Source of the DNA: Arthrobacter sp. OY3WO11
Lineage (GTDB): Bacteria; Actinomycetota; Actinomycetes; Actinomycetales; Micrococcaceae
Direction of reading: 5' to 3'
Length of the DNA: 64,000 bases
NCBI RefSeq assembly: GCF_001641125.1
Contig: NZ_LWLP01000001.1
Location: 3,847,828-3,911,827 of the forward strand
Part shown: positions 36,209 through 43,379 of the stretch, piece by piece
Layout of the letters: the number at the start of each line of letters is the position of its first letter
Numbering within the stretch: position 1 is the stretch's first letter
Program-made: the position numbers and the translations under genes
The notes under the pieces: generated by a model
Told to the model about the DNA's origin: nothing
The model's input: only the letters and a program-made list of their open reading frames with translations
The model's database searches: none

Positions 36209-37480
36209 CTACCTGGGAAATGCTGTGCGGCGTCCGGCAACAGCGATAACAAGCGCGACGGCGGCAAGGCCCACTAGGGCGGCCGGCAGGACCAGCCCAT
36301 CAAAGCTGCTGATCACCACCGCGCCCGCCACACCCGCAGCGAAGATTGCCAGGTTGAACGCGACGCCGAGCATCGAGTTGGCAACGTCGGCGTTTTCACC
36401 GCTGGCAGCGCTGATGGCCGTTTGCAGCTGTGCTGCCGCGCCGCCGAAGGCGATGCCCCACAGGACCATCGCGGCGAGGACTGCCACTAACGACGCGTGG
36501 CCAACGATAAAGATCGCAACGGCCAGCATGAAGCTCCCGAGGCTGAACAGGACCAGGCGTCGAAGGCCTTTGTCGATCACGAAACCGGTGATGGCGATCC
36601 CCGCAATGGCGGCCGCACCGAACGTTACGAGCGCGATTTCCACCGAGAGATCAAGGCTTGCCCCGCGGAGGTAGGAGCCAATGTAGGTGTACATGATGTT
36701 GTGCCCAAGCATCCAGCTGACGATGACGCCAAGAACAACCGCCACGCCCGGGATGGCGAAGACCCGTGCGAGGGGTACCCGTGTCCCGGCTCGTTGACCG
36801 GGCGCGTCAGGGACCAGGAAGACCGCCAGCAGCAAGGTGACAACAGTGAGGATTGCGAGGACGCCGAAGGACCAGCGCCAGTCGAAAGTCGTACCCAGCC
36901 AGGAGCCGAAGGGTGTCCCCACTGCCAGGCCTACCGGGGTTCCAACAGACGCAACGGACAAGGCGCGGCCGGCATGTTGGGGGGCCGTGATACGCCGGGC
37001 GTAGCCGGCAGTCATTCCCCACAGCAGGCCGGAGAACGCACCGGCCAGGAGCCGCGCTCCCAGGGAGAGGGCAATGTCCGTGGAGAATGCCGTGATGAGG
37101 TTAGCGGCCAGGAAGCCTAGGATCCCGACGACGAAAACGGGCTTCCGTCGCAGGCCACGTGTCAGCGCAATTGCCGGCATTGCCACAATGACTGTTCCCA
37201 GGGCGTAGGCACTGACAAACTGCCCCGCGGTTCCCTCTGTGACGTCCAGTCCCGAAGCGATCTGCGGCAACAAGCCGGCGGGCATGGTCTCGGTGGCAAT
37301 CAGGAGGAATCCCATCAGGGCCATGACCAGAAGGGCTGCCCAGGGAAAGCGCCCGGCCGGGACGGAAGGATCGCTTGCCGGGGCCGAATCCTTTGTTTCT
37401 TCAGTGATGCTGATGTTCTCGGATGGCAGGGAGTCGACGGGCGCTTCGCGGGCGCCGTCCTCAAGGGTTGCTCGAGTCAA
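36209..37480 (-). CDS. MFS transporter, AraJ-like drug/sugar efflux type
   Basis: 423 aa; a 40-residue hydrophilic N terminus, then 12 helices. The DHA1-type motifs are IATETMPAGLLPQIASGLDV in helix 1, SAYALGTVIVAMPAIALTRG and RLLAGAFSGLLWGMTAGYA. Members export sugars, arabinose analogues or drugs. It lies 52 bp downstream of the cyclophilin-like lipoprotein; similar pairs occur in actinobacterial clusters with oxidoreductases. The trailing 36145-36208 gap to the dehydrogenase holds nothing. Confidence 0.9.
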   Translation of the reverse strand: MTRATLEDGAREAPVDSLPSENISITEETKDSAPASDPSVPAGRFPWAALLVMALMGFLLIATETMPAGLLPQIASGLDVTEGTAGQFVSAYALGTVIVAMPAIALTRGLRRKPVFVVGILGFLAANLITAFSTDIALSLGARLLAGAFSGLLWGMTAGYARRITAPQHAGRALSVASVGTPVGLAVGTPFGSWLGTTFDWRWSFGVLAILTVVTLLLAVFLVPDAPGQRAGTRVPLARVFAIPGVAVVLGVIVSWMLGHNIMYTYIGSYLRGASLDLSVEIALVTFGAAAIAGIAITGFVIDKGLRRLVLFSLGSFMLAVAIFIVGHASLVAVLAAMVLWGIAFGGAAAQLQTAISAASGENADVANSMLGVAFNLAIFAAGVAGAVVISSFDGLVLPAALVGLAAVALVIAVAGRRTAFPR

Positions 37481-37531
37481 AACGGTTCCGTTCTTTTGTG
37501 GAGAATGTTCGGAGCGGCCGTGTCATCCCGC

Positions 37532-38074
37532 TCAGTTAGTGGGAGCCAGCCTGGCGGTAAAACCGCTTGTTTGGTCCCGGATCGCCGCGAGGTCATCGAA
37601 CGATCCGATCCGCACTATTCCGCGGGAGTACCCGACGCTCTCGTAGTAGAGGACGAGGGCTTGGTCGGGTGCGTAGTAGCCGATGGTCAGTGGTTCTGCG
37701 CTGTCGCCGGCGGGCACGCCGTCAAGCGAAAGCGCCTCCGGCAGTTCTGCGATCTTTTCCTGGCCGCCGTAGTCCCTGAAGGAGAGCGTCAAGGGAAGCT
37801 GCCCGTTCAGGGAGCGTGCAGTTGCGTTGCCGGAAAGGGTGCCTGTCACTGTCTCGCCATCGATGTCGATGGTGATCGGTGTGCTGTCTGCCGCGGCCTC
37901 GGAGGACGGGACAGGTGAAGGCTGCGACGACGACCCCTCGGGCGTCGTCGATGTTTCGGTCGGGGAGGACGGCCGCTCAGTGGTGGAGGCCGGGCCGTTC
38001 GAAGGGGTGCTGCACCCGGCCAGGGGCAACGCGAGCAAGAAAATCGCAGCCAGGGCTAATTTCTTCAGGTGCAT
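37532..38074 (-). CDS. Cyclophilin-like-fold lipoprotein
   Basis: 180 aa. The signal peptide MHLKKLALAAIFLLALPLAG ends at a lipobox (LAGC), followed by a Ser/Thr/Pro linker. From about residue 66 ITIDIDGETVTGTL, LPLTLSFRDYGGQEKIAELP, GYYAPDQALVLYYE and IVRIGSFDD match the small cyclophilin-like domain (DUF4440-unrelated, TM1367-like). Function unsettled; it is exported and anchored. Upstream of the MFS gene on the same strand. Confidence 0.85.
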   Translation of the reverse strand: MHLKKLALAAIFLLALPLAGCSTPSNGPASTTERPSSPTETSTTPEGSSSQPSPVPSSEAAADSTPITIDIDGETVTGTLSGNATARSLNGQLPLTLSFRDYGGQEKIAELPEALSLDGVPAGDSAEPLTIGYYAPDQALVLYYESVGYSRGIVRIGSFDDLAAIRDQTSGFTARLAPTN

Positions 38075-38239
38075 GGGAGATGATCCGTTCCAATCATGAA
38101 AGTTCGGTCCATTCCAGCAAAGCAGTCGGCAAAGAAGTGTGGGAGCCCCTGCTGTGAGGGGTACTGCCAGGGACCCCTCGGTGACCCCGGCGGTGATGCC
38201 CGGCGTCGGCCGTTCTTTCGTAGCTGGTGGCCGGTGCCC

Positions 38240-39136
38240 TCAGCCGTCCGTCCGCGTCCTTTCGGATGCAGCCTGGACAGAATTTCCATACTCGCTGGCC
38301 GCCCATGAGGCGAGTAGTTGCATGCGCTCAGCCGACGGCGACCCCGGCTCCGCGGTGTAGATCGTGAGAGTCAGCCCGGGCTCGGCGGCCATCTCCAGCC
38401 CCTCGAAAGCGAGAGTCATTTCGCCCACGACGGGGTGGTTGAACGTCTTGAACCCAGTGCCGTGGTGGCGGACATTGTGTGCACCCCAGCGTCGGCGGAA
38501 CTCGTCGCTGCGGGTTCCCAGCTCACCAATGAGGTCGTGGAGTTCCTTGTTATGGGGGTCCCGGCCAGCCTCCGTCCGCAGGATGGAAACGGTCACCTCC
38601 GCGAAGGCATCCCAGTCCGGGTAGAACCGGCGGGCACGTTCGTCCAGGAACGTGAACCGGGCGATGTTGGCTGGCTGGCCGGGTATGTCGTAGCAGTCCA
38701 TGTAGAACGCCCGGGCCAAGGGATTGACAGCCAGCAGATCCATCCGGCCGTTGCGAACGAACGCTGGGCCGGCCGTGATCGCATCGAGCACCCACTGCAG
38801 GCTCTGGTGCGGCACGTAGGACTTCGAGGTCCGCCGCCGCGGCGGCCGCGCAACCGGGCTGGCCGCCTGGGCGAGGTCGAACAGGTGCGCCCGCTCGGCG
38901 TCGTCCAGGCGCAAGGCCCTGGCGATGCTCTCCAGCACCTGGCCAGAAGCACCGCTGATCGCGCCGCGCTCCAGGCGCGTGTAATACTCCACGCTCAGAC
39001 CGGCAAGGGTGGCCACTTCACTCCGGCGCAAACCCTTTACACGCCTGTTGGTCCCGGCGGGCAATCCAACCTGCTCCGGGGCCACCTGGCCGCGCCGCGA
39101 GATAAGGAATTCGCGTACTTCAGCTCGGTTGTCCAT
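38240..39136 (-). CDS. XRE-family regulator with MmyB-like ligand domain
   Basis: 298 aa from MDNRAEVREFLISRRG; the ATG three codons earlier is also possible. The N-terminal helix-turn-helix (RRSEVATLAGLSVEYYTRLE) is followed by a MmyB-like C-terminal domain (about 110-270, with NPLARAFYMDCYDIPG and GTGFKTFNHPVVGEMTL) thought to bind a fatty acid or other small ligand. Its gene lies between the lipoprotein and the exported hydrolase, all on the minus strand. Such regulators commonly control adjacent oxidoreductase or hydrolase genes. Confidence 0.92.
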   Translation of the reverse strand: MDNRAEVREFLISRRGQVAPEQVGLPAGTNRRVKGLRRSEVATLAGLSVEYYTRLERGAISGASGQVLESIARALRLDDAERAHLFDLAQAASPVARPPRRRTSKSYVPHQSLQWVLDAITAGPAFVRNGRMDLLAVNPLARAFYMDCYDIPGQPANIARFTFLDERARRFYPDWDAFAEVTVSILRTEAGRDPHNKELHDLIGELGTRSDEFRRRWGAHNVRHHGTGFKTFNHPVVGEMTLAFEGLEMAAEPGLTLTIYTAEPGSPSAERMQLLASWAASEYGNSVQAASERTRTDG

Positions 39137-39211
39137 GCCATTCACGCTAAGCCAAGTCTTGCGGTGGAGGGAGTCCCTTTCAGGACCCCCTCCCCGAAGC
39201 CCCCTTCCTTC

Positions 39212-40345
39212 CTAGAGCTGTGTACGGAAGAAGTCCGTGAGCTTGTCAAAGGGAATGAGGCCGGTGCGGTCGTAGAGGTCCACGTGGCCGGCACCGGGAA
39301 CCCAGAAGAGTTCCTTGGGCCCGGTGGCGAGCCGGTAGGCCTCTTCGCTGAACTCCCGGGAGTGTGCCTGGTCGCCGGCGATGAACAGCAGCGGCCGCGG
39401 GGCGATCAGGTCCAGGTCGTTGAACGGGTGGAAGTTCATGAACTTGGTGTTGGTGGCCAGGGCGGGGTGCGTGGTGGTGTTGGGGTGGTAGCCGCGGGCG
39501 GTCCGGTAGAAGTCGTAGAACTCCCGATCTACGGCAGTGGAGTCTGCGGTCAGTATTTCCGGCGTGCCGCCGGTGTACTCAATCGCCCCACCGGCGAACT
39601 CGACGTCACGCTGTGCAGCAGCCGTGGCGATGAAGGCCTTGCGCTGTTCCAAGGTCACGGATTTGTTGAGCCCGTCGCGGTTGGCGGCGCCCATGTCGTA
39701 CATGCTCACCGTGGCGATCGCCTTGATCCTGGGATCGGTCTTGGCCGCGCTGATCACGAAGCTGCCGCTGCCGCAGATCCCGATGGCCCCGACGCGTTCC
39801 TTGGCAACGAAGGCCTGCGCCCGCAGGTAGTCGACGGCGGCGCTGAAGTCCTCGGCGTAGATATCCGGTGAAACGGAGTTGCCGGGCTTGCCGGCGCTCT
39901 CGCCCCAGAAGGAGAGGTCGAAGGAGAGCGTGACGTAACCCTGCTCCGCCATCTTGGTGGCGTAGAGGTTGGCGCTCTGTTCCTTCACGGCACCCATGGG
40001 GTGGCCCACTACCAATGCCGGGTGGGTGGTCCCCCGGTTCAGGCTGTTGGGGACGAAGAGGTTGCCGACGACCTTCATCTCGTACTTGTTCTTGAACGAG
40101 ATTTTCTTCACCGTGACCTGGTCGCTGGTGTAGAAGTTGTCTGCGCCGTTGGAGGTGTCGCCCGGTTCCAGGTCCTTCCGCGAGACGGGGGCGGCGAAAG
40201 CCGGCCCGGCTCCTGCCAGCCCTGCCGCGCTGGAGAGCCCGATGGCCGCCGCTCCTGCCCCTGTCAGCTTGATGATGTTGCGGCGCGACACGCCAGCCTG
40301 GATCCCCTGAGTTGTTGTGTTATTTGCGTTGCTGTCCGTGCTCAT
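39212..40345 (-). CDS. Exported alpha/beta hydrolase (Tat signal, YcjY-like)
   Basis: 377 aa from MSTDSNANNTTTQG, with AAGGA upstream. A Tat signal, SRRNIIKLTGAGAAAIG, precedes a cleavage region near PAFA-AP. The hydrolase core has VGHPMGAVKEQSA, SFWGESAGKPG, and a nucleophile elbow AIGICGSGSFVISAA where Cys rather than Ser may be the nucleophile, as in dienelactone-hydrolase relatives; GAGHVDLYD supplies the His. It acts outside the membrane; substrate unknown. The 40346-40648 gap upstream holds its promoter and no gene. Confidence 0.88.
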   Translation of the reverse strand: MSTDSNANNTTTQGIQAGVSRRNIIKLTGAGAAAIGLSSAAGLAGAGPAFAAPVSRKDLEPGDTSNGADNFYTSDQVTVKKISFKNKYEMKVVGNLFVPNSLNRGTTHPALVVGHPMGAVKEQSANLYATKMAEQGYVTLSFDLSFWGESAGKPGNSVSPDIYAEDFSAAVDYLRAQAFVAKERVGAIGICGSGSFVISAAKTDPRIKAIATVSMYDMGAANRDGLNKSVTLEQRKAFIATAAAQRDVEFAGGAIEYTGGTPEILTADSTAVDREFYDFYRTARGYHPNTTTHPALATNTKFMNFHPFNDLDLIAPRPLLFIAGDQAHSREFSEEAYRLATGPKELFWVPGAGHVDLYDRTGLIPFDKLTDFFRTQL

Positions 40346-40648
40346 CGTCTTCATCCTTGTGATCGTCGGTTACGTATGTGGTGGACTTCGTCGTCCTTTC
40401 GAGCAGACCACGGCCGGAACGGCCAGCGGGAGTCCCTGCTGAGGCTGGTTCTGCCAGAGCCCCCATGGGGTGCGAAGCGAAAGGGCTCTGCTGCAACCCG
40501 TCTTCACGGCGCCCTTGTTACCGCAGGCCGCTGGCCTTGCATGGAGGCGTGTGAGGAACGACGGCGGGAGGTCGCCGCTGGCTCCAGGAACCGGACGTGG
40601 GTTGGTGGAGTCATGGAGTCCGTCGCGTCAGCCGGTACATTAGAGCCG

Positions 40649-41122
40649 ATGATTTCCATTGACCGGGACGACCCCTCACGAGGCGACGTCCATCAGCTCC
40701 TCAGCGAACATCTGGCGGATATGTTCGCCACCTCGCCGGCCGAAAGCGTCCATGCCCTGGACCCCTCCGCGCTGTCCGCGCCGTCGATCACGTTTTGGAC
40801 CGCCCGTGACGACGGCGGGCTGCTGGGATGCGGGGCACTCAAGCTCCTTGATTCCCCTTCCGGCTCGCCGGTGCACGGCGAGATCAAGTCGATGCGCACC
40901 ACGGCAAGCGCCCGCGGACGGGGCGTAGCCACCCTGATGCTCCGCCATATCCTCGACGACGCCCGAACCCGGAACCTTGAGCGCCTCTACCTTGAGACCT
41001 GTACCGAGGACTACTTTGCCCCCGCGCGCCGACTGTATGCCCGGAACGGCTTCACAGAGTGCCCGCCGTTTGCCGGCTACTCCTTGGATCCCAACAGCGT
41101 GTTCATGGAGCTCCCCCTGTAG
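40649..41122 (+). CDS. GNAT-family N-acetyltransferase
   Basis: 157 aa. The acetyl-CoA motif is IKSMRTTASARGRGVATLML, with the RGRGVA pyrophosphate loop, followed by LERLYLETCTEDYFAPARR, LYARNGFTECPPF and a closing MELPL. The layout is that of the YafP/ElaA-like single-domain acetyltransferases acting on small molecules or protein N termini. The start is the ATG of MISIDRDDPSRG; frames upstream are open but lack support. Confidence 0.9.
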   Translation: MISIDRDDPSRGDVHQLLSEHLADMFATSPAESVHALDPSALSAPSITFWTARDDGGLLGCGALKLLDSPSGSPVHGEIKSMRTTASARGRGVATLMLRHILDDARTRNLERLYLETCTEDYFAPARRLYARNGFTECPPFAGYSLDPNSVFMELPL

Positions 41123-41139
41123 TCAGGCGGCCAGATGCG

Positions 41140-42624
41140 TCAGGCGGCGAGGCGCGCCAGGATGGCTTGTTCCAGGGGGCTGAGGGCCTGTTCCAGGGGG
41201 CTAACAGCACCCGGGAGGCAGTCGGGTGGGATGAGTGGGGGTTCCCGGTCCGGGTGCTCGGCCGGATAGTGCCGGCCGGCCGGTGAAATCCAGCCTGGTG
41301 GCTCATCCTTCGTAGCCGCCGTTGGTGTCCATGCCTGCCAGTGTTTGAGCCGGTGGTGTTTCCGGCATGCCTGTCCCAGGTTGCTGATCCCGGTGGTCCC
41401 GCCGTGTTGCCAGGCGGTGAGATGGTCCGCCTCATTGTCCAGGCTGTGGTTGCTGCAGCCCGGGAAGGTGCATCTGCCGTCCCGCATCTTGAGCCACCGC
41501 TTCAATGCTTCCGGGAGCCGGTAGCTGGTGCGCCCGATTTCCAGTGGAGCCCCGTCGCGTGGATCCACCAGGACCCGGTAGAAGGAGTTGGCACCGTTGG
41601 CAACGAGCCTGCGTGCCATTGACGGCGGGACCGGCCCCAGCCCGTCGATCTCGGCGGGTTCGTCGGTAAGGCCGAGGAAGGAGAGGACCGGAACGGTAAC
41701 CAGGACATCAGCCTTAGGGGAAGGCACGTCTCCAACATCCTGCTTCGCACGGCCTAAGAGCAGCGCTGCGGCAATGTCCGCGCGTAACTGGCTCAGGTTG
41801 CGTGGTTCGTCCGGGCCTTGAAGGCCGCGAGCCAGTGCCGTCGACTTGTTCCAGATGGCTAAGGCTGTGTCTCCGGGAAGATAAAGCGAAAGCCAAGCCA
41901 TGCCGTCCCGGTCCGGGCTGAACTCCACCCGACGGTCCTCAACACTCTTCGCGTGGCGTTCCTCAATGGACTCGGGGTGGTGGCGTTCCCGCCATGCCCG
42001 GATCTTCCGGCGGAACCGCGCTGGCACGAGCGCTCCGGGCGCGGCAGCGCGGCCCGGGTTCTCGTCCAGGTTAGCTGCGTCCGGGCCAAAGAAGTGTGCC
42101 TCAAGAGCGGAGGCTGCTGCCGGCGTGAGGCCTGTTGTTTCCTCCACCACGATGCGGGCGTGCAGCCAGCTGATGGTGCCGGCCTGCAGCGCATCGAGTG
42201 CCGCTGGCAGCGAGGTGGTCAGCGCGTGCGCTTCTCCAAGGAGGGCGGATGCCGCGCGTTCGCCGATGGTGAGCACGCAGGCGACTTCTGCCACCTTGCT
42301 CACCTCCTGCGCCGTCGCCTCGTGCGCGCTGGCCGGCGGGCCTCCCAGCGCGTCTGCGGCCTCCGCGTAGGCGGTGACCAGCCGTACTTTCAGCGCCGCC
42401 GTCGCGGCCTCAAGACGCGCCACCAACCCTAATCCGTCCAGGCACACCTCGGACTCATCATGTAGCGGATCAGCATCAGCGTCGGGACCACGCGTGGGCC
42501 CAACCAGGGCGGCAGACCGGCCCCCAACAACACCCGCCAGCTCGTCAACCAGCCCGGCCACGGACACCACGGCAGCGGCAACCCCGGCGCTGACTCCCGC
42601 ATCCACAACCACACCGGCTTCCAT
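41140..42624 (-). CDS. DUF222/HNH endonuclease-domain protein (13E12 family)
   Basis: 494 aa from MEAGVVVDAGVSAG; 20 extra codons upstream are open. The long DUF222 region (about 20-330) precedes an HNH motif (CTFPGCSNHSLDNEADHLT, WQHGGTTGISNLGQACRKHH) near residues 385-425. Large paralogue families of these proteins occur in mycobacteria and Arthrobacter; the role is unknown and mobility has been suspected. The C terminus carries two copies of SPLEQA (from a 24-bp duplication), showing local slippage. Confidence 0.9.
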   Translation of the reverse strand: MEAGVVVDAGVSAGVAAAVVSVAGLVDELAGVVGGRSAALVGPTRGPDADADPLHDESEVCLDGLGLVARLEAATAALKVRLVTAYAEAADALGGPPASAHEATAQEVSKVAEVACVLTIGERAASALLGEAHALTTSLPAALDALQAGTISWLHARIVVEETTGLTPAAASALEAHFFGPDAANLDENPGRAAAPGALVPARFRRKIRAWRERHHPESIEERHAKSVEDRRVEFSPDRDGMAWLSLYLPGDTALAIWNKSTALARGLQGPDEPRNLSQLRADIAAALLLGRAKQDVGDVPSPKADVLVTVPVLSFLGLTDEPAEIDGLGPVPPSMARRLVANGANSFYRVLVDPRDGAPLEIGRTSYRLPEALKRWLKMRDGRCTFPGCSNHSLDNEADHLTAWQHGGTTGISNLGQACRKHHRLKHWQAWTPTAATKDEPPGWISPAGRHYPAEHPDREPPLIPPDCLPGAVSPLEQALSPLEQAILARLAA

Positions 42625-42692
42625 AACCAAAGCATGGCAGGGGGGTGTGACATTGTGGCTTATGGCGGCGGGAACGCGTCCCAAGGAACCAT

Positions 42693-42726
42693 GCGGACGA
42701 CGGCGGGACCTCCCGCCGTCGTCCGC
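42693..42726. repeat. Intergenic palindrome, family copy 8
   Basis: Perfect 16-bp arms, GCGGACGACGGCGGGA and complement, with a two-base spacer; identical to copy 1 over its length. It lies between two divergently transcribed genes (HNH protein and lipoprotein), so it cannot be explained as a terminator of either. Confidence 0.85.
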
Positions 42727-42821
42727 GTAGTTTTAGGCTGGCCTGCCAGCGTGCCTGAAGCCCAACGTCACAAAACGCGACGACCTCCGGATCCTGCCGG
42801 GCAACGCCCTACCCTTAACAG

Positions 42822-43379
42822 GTGACTTTGACTAAGATGCGCACCGCCGCCGCGAGCTCCCTCGCCGCCGCCGGTCTCCTGTTTTCCCTCGCCGCATGTT
42901 CGGCGCCGGCCACCACCCAGCCAACCCCCTCCGCACCGTCGCCGTCGGCCGCGGCTTCATCCAGCGATGCCTCCGGACCCTGCGACGGCGTGAAGGTCAT
43001 CGTCGACTCTGGCGCCCTGAAGCAGGAAGCTGCCGACACCAACGTCTGCGTGCCCGTGGACGAGCCCACGGTCGCTGCCGAGATCCTCGAAGAGGCAGAC
43101 GTGGAAACCGAGGGCACCACGCAGTACCCCACCGAACTGGTGTGCCGGGTGAACGGTGTGCCCGCCGCGGACTTCGACGTCACCCACAAGGAGGGCACGT
43201 ACCGCGAAGAATGCCAGAGCATGCCCGCCGCCTTCGCCTACTGGGCACTTTGGGTGAAGCCGGCCACCGGTGACTGGGCCTACGCCCAGGAAGGCCTCGC
43301 CACCCTCAAGGTGAGCCCCGGCGAGAGCCTGGAACTCCTCTTCACGGTCGACGGCGAACCGGCCGCCCCCGCGGCATGA
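42822..43379 (+). CDS. Lipoprotein partner of the ECF transporter
   Basis: 185 aa from GTG 42822; TACCCT lies 6 bases upstream of the GTG, so the transcript may be leaderless. The signal SSLAAAGLLFSLAAC has a lipobox (LAAC). After a Ser/Pro linker, GVKVIVDSGALKQ, VCVPVDEPTVAAEILEEAD, LVCRVNGVP, AYWALWVKP and TLKVSPGESLELLFTV resemble DUF4430-type domains related to the C-terminal domain of transcobalamin. Its TGA overlaps the ATG of the ECF gene, so it should deliver ligand to that transporter; cobalamin is the best guess. Confidence 0.85.
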   Translation: MTLTKMRTAAASSLAAAGLLFSLAACSAPATTQPTPSAPSPSAAASSSDASGPCDGVKVIVDSGALKQEAADTNVCVPVDEPTVAAEILEEADVETEGTTQYPTELVCRVNGVPAADFDVTHKEGTYREECQSMPAAFAYWALWVKPATGDWAYAQEGLATLKVSPGESLELLFTVDGEPAAPAA